Assembly (NCBI GenBank): GCA_964367945.1
Contig: CAYIZZ010000083.1
Span: 1-10,694, forward strand
Direction: 5' to 3'
Source: JAAYCI01 sp964367945
Lineage (GTDB): Bacteria; Bacillota; Clostridia; Oscillospirales; Ruminococcaceae
DNA length: 10,694 bases
A model generated the notes under the pieces. The model did no database searches and was not told where the DNA came from. It worked only from the letters and a program-made list of their open reading frames with translations. Of the stretch, positions 1-6,010 are shown in pieces. The position numbers were made by a program, and so were the translations under genes. Within the stretch, counting starts at the first letter, position 1. Each line of letters begins with the position of its first letter.

Positions 1-439
1 GGGCACTAAGCAGCATGGAGAGCAAACCTTCGCGACCGGGTAGCTTGGATAGTGCAGTAATTTCTTCACCGCTGAGTACTTTACCGTCCATGTAACCTAG
101 CTTTACACTGAAAGCGCCTTTGCTCTTTTCAGCATATTTGCAAAGTACACGAGCTGCTGCTAGAGGATCTTCTTCGCCACACAGGGCCAAAGCAGTAGAA
201 CCACTAAGTGCAGAGTCCATCTCACCGTAGGGAGTATCCTCTAAAGCACGACGTACCAAAGTGTTTTTTACAACACTGTAGTCTACACCAGCTTCACGCA
301 ACTCTTTACGAAGAGCAGTGTCTTGCTCTACAGTGATACCGATATAATCTACCAGTACACCGGAGGGAGCCGCCAACATTTTCTGACGAATTGCATCCAC
401 AATCTCTTTCTTTTGAGCTAAAATTTTCTCACTGGGCAT
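1..439 (-). CDS. rplJ: 50S ribosomal protein L10 (3' end cut by window edge)
   Basis: L10 forms the base of the ribosomal stalk, binding 23S rRNA and the L7/L12 dimers that recruit GTPase factors. The visible 146 codons start MPSEKILAQKKEIVDAI and include GVLVDYIGITVEQDTALRKE and the conserved VVKNTLVRRAL segment, both typical of L10. The family is usually about 165-175 residues, so only the C-terminal L7/L12-binding helix is missing. The reading frame is still open at base 2. The start is set by a GAGGTG ribosome binding site just upstream. The gene follows rplA but is separated from it by about 230 bases that hold an internal promoter and an L10 leader, so it can be transcribed apart from rplK-rplA. 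rplL is expected beyond the left edge. Confidence 0.95.
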   Translation of the reverse strand, partial: MPSEKILAQKKEIVDAIRQKMLAAPSGVLVDYIGITVEQDTALRKELREAGVDYSVVKNTLVRRALEDTPYGEMDSALSGSTALALCGEEDPLAAARVLCKYAEKSKGAFSVKLGYMDGKVLSGEEITALSKLPGREGLLSMLLSA

Positions 440-502
440 ATTGTTTTTCACCTCGTTTCAATCTATAACTTTATCTATCTTTACATTTTAACTGATAGCG
501 AT

Positions 503-536
503 AAAAAATGCCTCTTTCCCGAGAGAAAGAGGCATT
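503..536 (-). terminator. intrinsic terminator (attenuator) in the L10 leader
   Basis: A perfect 12-bp stem (525-536 with 507-518) has a six-base loop and is followed on the minus strand by TTTTAT. It lies about 65 bases upstream of the rplJ start, inside the leader rather than after a gene, so it is best read as the attenuation terminator for rplJ and downstream genes. Confidence 0.9.
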
Positions 537-634
537 ACAAATGTAAATGTGTATACCCGTTTCTCGGCAGGAAGAAACCAAAAGGTTTCTGTTAGGCGTA
601 GACCGCTCCTGCTGTCTTTGAAAACAGCTTATTC
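503..634 (-). promoter_or_regulatory. L10 (rplJ) leader RNA with attenuator
   Basis: This is the untranslated leader between the internal promoter and rplJ. Read on the minus strand it has a small 5' hairpin (GCTGT/ACAGC, 624-628 with 611-615). A stem CAGGA/TCCTG (607-611 with 568-572) then encloses a loop region containing GCCTAAC and a perfect 7-bp hairpin with a four-base loop (584-590 with 573-579). A U-tailed terminator hairpin follows. A competing antiterminator can be drawn between 543-567 and 519-538. In Firmicutes, L10 (with L12) binds its leader and favours termination; that mechanism is established knowledge, while the pairings here are read by eye. Confidence 0.85.
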
Positions 635-663
635 AGTATAACCGCAAATGCGGCATTTGTCAA
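635..663 (-). promoter_or_regulatory. internal promoter for rplJ (TTGACA-17-TATACT)
   Basis: The -35 box TTGACA (658-663) is a perfect consensus. The -10 box TATACT (635-640) differs by one base, and the spacer is exactly 17 bases. The -35 begins 8 bases after the rplA stop codon. Transcription would start near 628, at the beginning of the L10 leader, giving rplJ its own initiation point within the ribosomal cluster. Confidence 0.85.
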
Positions 664-671
664 GTAGTTAA

Positions 672-1376
672 TTATGCGCCTTGAGTGCTGTATTTAGTGC
701 TGGAAAGCTTGATGCCAGGGCCCATTGTTGAAGCAACTGTAGCGCTACGGATGTATTGACCTTTTGCAGCGGCAGGTTTTGCTTTTACGATGGCTTCCAT
801 GATGGTGTCAAGGTTTTCTTCCAGTTTAGCTTCGCCAAAAGATGCTTTGCCGATGGGCACATGGATGATGTTGGATTTGTCAAGACGATATTCGATCTTA
901 CCGGCTTTTGCCTCGGTAACAGCTTTGCCCACATCGGGAGTCACTGTGCCTGCTTTGGGGTTGGGCATAAGACCACGAGGACCAAGCACCTTACCCAAAC
1001 GGCCTACAAGACCCATCATGTCGGGAGTGGTAACAAGAACATCAAAATCCACAAAACCTTCTTTTTGGATTCTGTCTACCAAGTCTTGCTCGCCTACCAG
1101 CATAGCGCCAGCTTCTTCAGCAGCTTTTGCAGCATCGCCTTTGGCAATGGCCACAACGCGAACGTCTTTACCTGTACCATGAGGTAGCACAACAGCACCA
1201 CGCACTTGTTGGTCAGCATGACGGCTGTCTACGCCCAAACGAACGTGCAACTCTACGGTTTCGTCGAATTTTGCTTTTGCACTGGAGCAAACCAGTTTCA
1301 AAGCTTCATCACTATTATATAGTTTTGTTTTGTCGATGTTTTTGATTGCATCGGTATATTTTTTTCCGTGTTTCAT
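672..1376 (-). CDS. rplA: 50S ribosomal protein L1
   Basis: L1 binds the mobile L1 stalk of 23S rRNA, helps release of the E-site tRNA, and in many bacteria represses its own operon by binding a stalk-like mRNA structure. The 234-residue product has the usual length. It shows the hallmark strings RGAVVLPHGTGK (about residues 59-70), MGLVGRLGKVLGPRGLMPNP (about 121-140) and GKIEYRLDKSNIIHVPIG (about 159-176). The start has an AAGGGGGG ribosome binding site 8 bases upstream. It lies 14 bases after rplK and is surely co-transcribed with it. A matching candidate L1 binding site lies just ahead of rplK. Confidence 0.98.
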   Translation of the reverse strand: MKHGKKYTDAIKNIDKTKLYNSDEALKLVCSSAKAKFDETVELHVRLGVDSRHADQQVRGAVVLPHGTGKDVRVVAIAKGDAAKAAEEAGAMLVGEQDLVDRIQKEGFVDFDVLVTTPDMMGLVGRLGKVLGPRGLMPNPKAGTVTPDVGKAVTEAKAGKIEYRLDKSNIIHVPIGKASFGEAKLEENLDTIMEAIVKAKPAAAKGQYIRSATVASTMGPGIKLSSTKYSTQGA

Positions 1377-1390
1377 TATTTATGCCCCCC

Positions 1391-1816
1391 TTATTCTTCC
1401 ACCAGCACGCCCATGCTGCGGCAAGTACCGGCAATCATGGAAACAGCTGATTCTAGGCTACCTGCGTTCAAGTCTGCCATTTTTGTGTTGGCAATCTCTT
1501 CCAGCTGGCTGCGTTTTAGAGTGGCTACTTTTTCACGGTTGGGAACACCGGATGCTTTTTCAAGACCAGCTGCTTTTTTGATAAGTGTAGCTGCCGGAGG
1601 TGTTTTTGTGATAAAAGAGAAAGAGTGGTCGGCATACACTGTGATAACAACCGGAATCAGGTATCCGATGTCTTTTTGTGTGCGCTCGTTAAACTCTTTT
1701 GTAAAGGACATGATGTTAACACCATGTTGACCCAATGCAGGGCCTACCGGAGGGGCAGGTGTAGCCTTGCCGGCCGGAATTTGCAATTTGATATAACCAA
1801 TTACTTTTTGTGCCAT
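1391..1816 (-). CDS. rplK: 50S ribosomal protein L11
   Basis: L11 binds the GTPase-associated centre of 23S rRNA and takes part in factor binding and stringent-response signalling. The 141-residue product is full length. It carries the N-terminal IPAGKATPAPPVGPALGQ segment (about residues 13-30), GVNIMSFTKEFN (about 32-43) and the C-terminal RNA-binding domain with KTPPAATLIKKAAGLEKASG (about 71-90). The ribosome binding site GAAAGGAAG (1827-1835) abuts a stem-loop that resembles the 23S rRNA L1 site. Translation is therefore probably repressed by excess L1. It is separated from nusG by 131 bases. Confidence 0.98.
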   Translation of the reverse strand: MAQKVIGYIKLQIPAGKATPAPPVGPALGQHGVNIMSFTKEFNERTQKDIGYLIPVVITVYADHSFSFITKTPPAATLIKKAAGLEKASGVPNREKVATLKRSQLEEIANTKMADLNAGSLESAVSMIAGTCRSMGVLVEE

Positions 1817-1835
1817 TGTTTTTTATCTTCCTTTC

Positions 1836-1874
1836 GTGGTAGGTTGCGGGCAAATGATATTTTTGCCCTCCCAC
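1836..1874 (-). promoter_or_regulatory. candidate L1 autoregulatory binding site ahead of rplK
   Basis: On the minus strand the RNA reads GTGGGAGGGCAAA, a seven-base loop, then TTTGCCC, an unpaired GCAACCTA and CCAC. It forms an outer GTGG/CCAC stem (1871-1874 with 1836-1839), a strongly asymmetric internal loop, and a perfect 7-bp inner stem (1862-1868 with 1848-1854). The GUGGGAGG and UACCAC elements match, from memory, the L1-binding part of the 23S rRNA stalk (GUGGGAGGC ... AUACCACC). L1 leaders that mimic this site are known. The ribosome binding site begins right at the foot of the stem, so bound L1 could block initiation. Confidence 0.75.
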
Positions 1875-1947
1875 AAGCTACTTTGTAGCTATAAAACACG
1901 TCTATATGACGGGTTCTGTGAGTGATAACCCTTTAGTTTAAGGGTGT

Positions 1948-2478
1948 TTAAACGGGTTTAACCTGTGCCAAGTCCAGCTCTGCAGATGTTTCTCTGCCAA
2001 ACATGGATACTTTTACATTAACCCTACCTGCGACTTTGTCGATGCTTTCGACAAGACCGATGCAGCCTTCAAGTGGACCACTAAGTACTTCCACAGAATA
2101 GCCGATGTCATAGTCAACAACGCTGATGGCGGATACTGTGGTATCATCTTCGATACCTAAAGCATCTACCTCGCCTTGGGTAAGAGGGACAGGCTTCGAG
2201 CTGGGACCCACAAATCCGGTGACGCCGCGAGTGTTTCTCACGACATACCAGCTATCGTCGGTCATTACCATTTTCACCAGCACATAGCCGGGAAACAGCT
2301 TGCGCTCCACTGTGCGTTCTTTGCCGTCTTTAATATCGGGCACAATCTCAGTGGGAACGCGCACATCCTGAATCCAGCTTTGCAAACGACGGTTTGCAAT
2401 GATGGTGAGTAGGTTCTGAGCAACTTTGTTTTCGTATCCGGAATAGGTGTGTACCACATACCAGTGTCCTTGGTCCAT
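1948..2478 (-). CDS. nusG: transcription termination/antitermination protein NusG
   Basis: NusG binds the RNA polymerase clamp helices, affects pausing, and links polymerase to Rho or to the ribosome. The 176-residue product is of normal length. The N-terminal NGN domain starts WYVVHTYSGYENKVAQNL (about residues 6-23) and includes ERKLFPGYVLVKM (about 58-70) and the TRGVTGFVG strand (about 83-91). The C-terminal KOW domain spans about 123-176 and contains GPLEG and the very conserved VSMFGRET. An AAGGAG ribosome binding site lies 6 bases before the start. It is 13 bases after secE, the usual bacterial pairing. Confidence 0.98.
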   Translation of the reverse strand: MDQGHWYVVHTYSGYENKVAQNLLTIIANRRLQSWIQDVRVPTEIVPDIKDGKERTVERKLFPGYVLVKMVMTDDSWYVVRNTRGVTGFVGPSSKPVPLTQGEVDALGIEDDTTVSAISVVDYDIGYSVEVLSGPLEGCIGLVESIDKVAGRVNVKVSMFGRETSAELDLAQVKPV

Positions 2479-2491
2479 ACAATACTCCTTC

Positions 2492-2740
2492 TTATACAGC
2501 CGGTGCGCTTAGTTCCAGCACCAAAGTGAAAATCCAGTTAAATACAAAATCTAAGCTGAAAATCAATAAAGCGGCTACAGCCACAAATACACACACAACT
2601 AAAAAGTTATTGGTGACTTGTTTACGGGTAGGCCATACCACTTTTTTCATTTCGCCTTTAGAGTCTTTAAAAAAGCGGATGACGCTTTTGAAAAAACGTA
2701 CAAAAAAATTAGGTTTTTTGTCTGCGGCTTTATTGGCCAT
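2492..2740 (-). CDS. secE: preprotein translocase subunit SecE
   Basis: SecE is the small essential membrane subunit that clamps SecY in the protein-conducting channel. The 82-residue product is the short single-span form seen in Gram-positive bacteria. It has a basic, aromatic amphipathic helix (about residues 11-27), the diagnostic GEMKKVVWPTRKQVTNN segment (about 29-45), and one hydrophobic span (about 46-72). The ribosome binding site GGGAG lies 6 bases before the start. It is 24 bases after rpmG and 13 before nusG. No tRNA-Trp gene sits between rpmG and secE, although some Firmicutes have one there. Confidence 0.95.
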   Translation of the reverse strand: MANKAADKKPNFFVRFFKSVIRFFKDSKGEMKKVVWPTRKQVTNNFLVVCVFVAVAALLIFSLDFVFNWIFTLVLELSAPAV

Positions 2741-2764
2741 AATATGCTCCCTTTCCTCTATTGC

Positions 2765-2914
2765 CTATTTTGTTTCACGATGTGGCGTGTGTTTTTTGCA
2801 AAAACGGCAATATTTCTTGCGCTCTAAACGGTCGGGAGTGTTTTTCTTGTTTTTTGTTGTGTCGTAGTTGCGTTGTTTACACTCAGTACAAGCTAATGTG
2901 ATTTTAGTTGTCAT
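2765..2914 (-). CDS. rpmG: 50S ribosomal protein L33 (zinc-binding form)
   Basis: L33 is a small large-subunit protein near the E site. The 49-codon reading frame starts MTTKITLACTECKQRNYDTT and ends with HTPHRETK. It keeps both cysteine pairs (C9-x2-C12 and C36-x2-C39), so it is the zinc-ribbon (C+) paralogue, not the zinc-independent form induced on zinc starvation. A strong AAGGAGGTG ribosome binding site precedes the ATG. It is the first gene of the rpmG-secE-nusG unit, with a leader of about 130 bases after the promoter at 3051-3079. Confidence 0.95.
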   Translation of the reverse strand: MTTKITLACTECKQRNYDTTKNKKNTPDRLERKKYCRFCKKHTPHRETK

Positions 2915-2949
2915 CCTAGTGGCACCTCCTTCTCAAATCGGTGAATTAT

Positions 2950-2966
2950 GGAAACTTGATGTTTCC
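2950..2966 (-). other. small hairpin in the rpmG 5' leader
   Basis: GGAAAC and GTTTCC (2950-2955 with 2961-2966) form a 6-bp stem with a five-base loop, about 35 bases upstream of the rpmG start. The surrounding leader of roughly 130 bases is otherwise unexplained. It has no U-tract, so it is not a terminator. I do not recognise a known leader family here. Confidence 0.35.
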
Positions 2967-3020
2967 TACCTCCCTCTACTGGGACGAAATTGTGTGATTT
3001 TACAAAGCAAAATATGCACA

Positions 3021-3069
3021 AAAAAATAAGCCTTCCAGCGAGGTATAGATATCATACCACACGGAAGGC
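3021..3069 (-). terminator. intrinsic terminator of the lipoprotein gene, overlapping the rpmG promoter
   Basis: An outer stem GCCTTCC/GGAAGGC (3063-3069 with 3030-3036) and an inner stem GGTAT/ATACC (3054-3058 with 3042-3046) surround a seven-base loop. The minus-strand continuation is TTATTTTTTT, a good U-tract. It lies 37 bases after the stop codon of the lipoprotein gene. The rpmG promoter is nested inside the ascending arm and loop. Confidence 0.85.
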
Positions 3070-3079
3070 CTAACGTCAA
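3051..3079 (-). promoter_or_regulatory. promoter of the rpmG-secE-nusG cluster (TTGACG-17-TATGAT)
   Basis: The -35 box TTGACG (3074-3079) and the -10 box TATGAT (3051-3056) are each one base from consensus, with a 17-base spacer. Transcription would start near 3044. That is past the ascending arm of the overlapping terminator hairpin, so transcripts from this promoter would carry only the descending arm and not terminate. Confidence 0.8.
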
Positions 3080-3106
3080 GTGAAAAAAGCTATAGTCTGT
3101 GAAAAA

Positions 3107-3868
3107 TTATGCGGTGTAAGGCATTAGTGCGATCACCGGCATTTGCGGAGGCATGCTCATGGTGGAAATACCTTGTGTGACAGCGCTTATCTCTGCGCCG
3201 GGCACTAAGTCTTCTTCGCTAAGATCGACCAAAGCATCCATGGGTACATTTAGTATCAAAACGTTGCTTGTGTCGGCAGTGGCAGAAGCTACAGCGTCGA
3301 TTGAAGCTGAGGTGTCGATTGACGCTACTGCTACAGCAGCATCCTCCTCATAAGCTGAGGTAAACGGAATAATATGTATCATATAGCCGTTTTCATCAGA
3401 CATAACTTCGCTGATAGTTCCGTTTTGCACCACACCTTCACTGAATGAGGCAATTATATCAAGGGAGGATACAGTGCCCATGGGTGGGATGCTGCGTGTT
3501 AAAATACCATCATAGTGAACAGCAACAAATGCGTCGACAGCAAGCTCAAAGCCACCGGATTCTATCTCGGTATCCTCTGCAAGCTGGAAAACAATGGTTT
3601 CGTTGCCGGAAGTTTGGCCCTCTGCTTGTGACACAGTTATGGTATTGTTTTCTGTGTCCACTTCGTCCACACGTCCATAGTATGTCAAAAGATCGCTTTG
3701 AGTATCTTCTTGTGCGGATGAAGCCTCGGAAGACACTGTGCTTTGTGAAGATGGGGCAGTGCTACTACTTTCGGAATCAGGTGTGGAAACCGAAGATGTT
3801 TCTGAAGATGTGCAAGCACTAAAAAGGAATAAGCCGGCTAAGGCAGTTGTCAGTAAAATTTTTTTCAT
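3107..3868 (-). CDS. predicted secreted lipoprotein with two small tandem domains, function unknown
   Basis: The 253-residue product begins MKKILLTTALAGLFLFSAC, a lipoprotein signal peptide with the lipobox FSAC and lipidated Cys19. It should be anchored to the outer face of the membrane. Residues 20-58 are a serine/threonine-rich linker. Two similar units follow. One (about 62-142) starts YYGRVDEVDTENNTITV and ends YDGILTRSIPPMGTVSSLDI. The other (about 148-253) starts NGTISEVMSDENGYMIHI and ends VTQGISTMSMPPQMPVIALM. The shared pattern of G-x-[VI]-x-EV at the start and S-x-PP near the end suggests a duplicated small beta domain like those of other clostridial lipoproteins. Residues 182-201 are a low-complexity A/S/D/T stretch. 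An AGGAG ribosome binding site lies 6 bases before the ATG. It has its own promoter and terminator. Function not recognised. Confidence 0.8.
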   Translation of the reverse strand: MKKILLTTALAGLFLFSACTSSETSSVSTPDSESSSTAPSSQSTVSSEASSAQEDTQSDLLTYYGRVDEVDTENNTITVSQAEGQTSGNETIVFQLAEDTEIESGGFELAVDAFVAVHYDGILTRSIPPMGTVSSLDIIASFSEGVVQNGTISEVMSDENGYMIHIIPFTSAYEEDAAVAVASIDTSASIDAVASATADTSNVLILNVPMDALVDLSEEDLVPGAEISAVTQGISTMSMPPQMPVIALMPYTA

Positions 3869-3901
3869 AATAAGCTCCTATTGGTGAGAATGTTTGTAAC
3901 A

Positions 3902-3930
3902 AAGATAGCATATCACTTTTATATGAGCAA
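3902..3930 (-). promoter_or_regulatory. probable promoter of the lipoprotein gene
   Basis: A -10-like TATCTT (3902-3907) preceded by TGC gives an extended -10 pattern. A weak -35-like TTGCTC (3925-3930) sits 17 bases upstream. The start codon is about 30 bases beyond the predicted transcription start. The region back to nagA (3931-4005) is very A/T-rich and shows no other clear element. Confidence 0.5.
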
Positions 3931-4005
3931 ATTGTGTAAAAATTTGTACATTAAAACAACAAAAAAACAACAAAAGAAAGACAAAAATATATTATCTAAA
4001 TATTT

Positions 4006-5172
4006 TTAGACAGTGGGAAGTAGTTTGCATTTTTGGCCCTTTACATAAACATCTTGCACCATTAAATCATCGCTTAATAACACAAGGTCGGCGTCTTTGC
4101 CTGCCTCGATGCTACCTATTGTTTTATCAAGGCCGATAACACGAGCGGGTGTTAATGAAGCCATACACACAGCGTCCCATAAAGGAATATCGGCAAATTT
4201 CATCACGTTGCGAACAGCCGCGTCCAAGCTAAGGCAAGAGCCAGCCAAAGTACCATCGTCAAGACGAATGGCGCCGTCTTTAATGGTGATGTGTCTTTCG
4301 CGAATGTCATATTCGCCGTCGGGCAGACCGTTGCCAAACACAGAGTCACTTACAAGTGTCATACCATCTGCACCTTTAAGGCGTACCATTAGGCGGACAG
4401 TGCCGGGATGAAGATGGATGCCGTCTACAATTGCCTCACAAAAAACTCTATCATCGGTCAGGCATGCGCCTACTACGGCAGGCTGGCGATGGTCTAAAGC
4501 ACGCATACCATTAAATGTATGGGTTGCGTTTGTGATGCCAGCGTTGATGCCGGCCATGGCTTCTTCATAAGTAGCATTGCTGTGGGCGGCAGTTACCACA
4601 ATACCTTTTTTCTTTAGCATTGCAATGCCACTGAGTGCACCCGGAATTTCAGGCGATATTGAAAAAATCTTTATATTACCATCAGCGGCGTCAATTAACG
4701 TGTTGAATTCGTCTTGTGAGACGCTGCGCAGTAGATCTTGAGAATGCGCTCCACGTTTTGGGACAGAAAAATAAAGGCCTTCGGAATAAATACCCAGAGG
4801 TTGTGACATATCAAAATGAGACGCACGCATAAACTCGGCTGCAGTTTCCATGCCTTTTTTCACTTGGTCAAATTGGGCAGTGCTGGTAGTAATAAGAAAT
4901 CCTGTGACACCATGGGATAGTTGGCCTTTGGCTATCATGGCAAGTCCGTCGATATCAGATGATATAGCGTCGTGTCCTAAGCGACCATGGTTATGTAGAT
5001 CAATGAAACCGGGAGAAAGATAACTGCCTGCTGCATCTACTACACTGGCGTTTTCGGCAGAAATATCGGTTTCTGATATGCAGGCAATACAGCCTTCTTC
5101 CACCAGCACATTGCCGTGTAATATTCTATCCGTTAGTATAATACGTGCGTTTTTAAACAGTAGGCGCTTCAT
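4006..5172 (-). CDS. nagA: N-acetylglucosamine-6-phosphate deacetylase family protein (divergent)
   Basis: NagA-family amidohydrolases deacetylate GlcNAc-6-phosphate to glucosamine-6-phosphate for amino-sugar use and wall recycling. The 388-residue product has family length. Metal and catalytic candidates are present: H60 and H62 in PGFIDLHNHG, E131, H197 in AAHSNATY, H218 in THTFNGM, H253 in DGIHLHP and D276 in LVSDS. GSCLSLDAAVRN (311-322) and GSIEAGKDADLVLL (353-366) are also typical. The usual LEGPF motif reads SEGLYFS, so exact substrate is less certain. I chose the ATG at 5170-5172: AAAAGG lies directly against an in-frame ATG nine bases earlier but about 8 bases from this one. No nagB is adjacent. 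A TATAAT at 5229-5234 could be the -10 box, but no good -35 is visible. Only a weak A/T hairpin (3995-4010) follows the gene. Confidence 0.85.
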   Translation of the reverse strand: MKRLLFKNARIILTDRILHGNVLVEEGCIACISETDISAENASVVDAAGSYLSPGFIDLHNHGRLGHDAISSDIDGLAMIAKGQLSHGVTGFLITTSTAQFDQVKKGMETAAEFMRASHFDMSQPLGIYSEGLYFSVPKRGAHSQDLLRSVSQDEFNTLIDAADGNIKIFSISPEIPGALSGIAMLKKKGIVVTAAHSNATYEEAMAGINAGITNATHTFNGMRALDHRQPAVVGACLTDDRVFCEAIVDGIHLHPGTVRLMVRLKGADGMTLVSDSVFGNGLPDGEYDIRERHITIKDGAIRLDDGTLAGSCLSLDAAVRNVMKFADIPLWDAVCMASLTPARVIGLDKTIGSIEAGKDADLVLLSDDLMVQDVYVKGQKCKLLPTV

Positions 5173-5234
5173 AACAATCATCCTTTTCAGTATTATTTAT
5201 AAGCAAAGTAAGCTCTGCTCTTATATATATTATA

Positions 5235-5273
5235 TTTTAATAAAGCACCCAAATAAAGGGTGCTTTATTAAAA
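5235..5273 (-). terminator. terminator-like perfect inverted repeat after the kinase-like gene
   Basis: A perfect 16-bp inverted repeat (5235-5250 with 5258-5273) has a seven-base loop. The G/C core GCACCC/GGGTGC is flanked by AATAAA/TTTATT, so the descending arm itself ends in a U-rich stretch. It lies about 20 bases after the stop codon at 5294. Its symmetry would let it act on both strands. Confidence 0.75.
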
Positions 5274-5293
5274 ATATGAAATTCTAAAATATA

Positions 5294-5911
5294 TTATGTG
5301 CAAAACATAGAACGTGCCTCTTTTAACATCTGCACGGTTTTGGCAACACTTAAGCGACAAACATCTATAGATAAATGATAGTTCATAACATCGCCCCAAG
5401 TGCGGCCGGTGTGGTAATTATAATAATTTGCACGACTACGATCTGTTTTACGTATCAGAGTCCGCGCGGCATCTTCTTCAAGATTATCAAGACGCGCAAC
5501 ACGATTGATGCGTTCTTCCAAAGGTGCATGAAGGAATACAGACATCACATGCTTTCTGCCACGCAAGATATAATCAGAACATCGGCCGATGATGACACAA
5601 GGGCTTTGGTCGGCCACTTCGGTCACTACCTCGGCAATAATATCTTGCAAGTGATCGTTTGGCAAAAAGTCGGTATAATCCACATATTTTGGAATGCCTG
5701 AAAAATTCGAGTAAGAAGCAGTGATACCACTGGTAGGCTTCTCGTCATTTTTTTCAAACAGTTCATGTAAAATACCACTTTTTTCAGCGGCAACCTGCAA
5801 AAGCTCTCTATCATAAAACTTGATATCAAGCTCTTTGGCAAGTGCAAGGCCAACCTCGCGCCCACCACTGCCAAACTGGCGAGCAATACATACAACAGGA
5901 TTGTCTACCAT
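5294..5911 (-). CDS. cytidylate kinase-like family protein
   Basis: This is a P-loop NTPase of the cytidylate-kinase-like group common in Clostridia; the physiological substrate of the group is not established. The 205-residue product starts MVDNPVVCIARQFGSGGREVG, with the family's GSGGREVG phosphate-binding loop (about residues 14-21). It then has FYDRELL (about 32-38), VIIGRCSDYIL (about 106-116), VFLHAPLEERINRV (about 124-137) and DRSRANYYNYHTGRTW (about 156-171). The start at 5911 is chosen because AGGAGGA lies 6 bases upstream. A longer in-frame start at 6022 has no such site and would begin upstream of the predicted transcription start. The gene stands alone, with a promoter at 6011-6040 and a terminator hairpin after it. 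Confidence 0.85.
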   Translation of the reverse strand: MVDNPVVCIARQFGSGGREVGLALAKELDIKFYDRELLQVAAEKSGILHELFEKNDEKPTSGITASYSNFSGIPKYVDYTDFLPNDHLQDIIAEVVTEVADQSPCVIIGRCSDYILRGRKHVMSVFLHAPLEERINRVARLDNLEEDAARTLIRKTDRSRANYYNYHTGRTWGDVMNYHLSIDVCRLSVAKTVQMLKEARSMFCT

Positions 5912-6010
5912 GTCAATTCCTCCTAAACAGGTTGTTACAGGGAAAATAGACAGAGAAAAAGCAAGTGGATATAATCGCACAATACACACTGAAAATAACG
6001 GTGTGTAATC

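Noticed and set aside
756..1345. Plus-strand open frames opposite rplA
   Set aside because: Three overlapping frames lie antisense to a certain gene, have no ribosome binding sites and read as random composition. The same holds for plus-strand frames opposite nagA, nth, rarA and glyA.
1928..1945. 6-bp ACCCTT/AAGGGT hairpin right after nusG as a terminator
   Set aside because: It has no U-tract on the minus strand and lies in a cluster expected to be transcribed through into rplK.
2274..2459. Minus-strand 61-codon frame inside nusG
   Set aside because: It is an out-of-frame shadow wholly inside nusG, with no ribosome binding site and no recognisable motif.
2741..2764. tRNA-Trp gene between rpmG and secE
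   Set aside because: Some Firmicutes have one there, but the gap is only 24 bases, so none is present.
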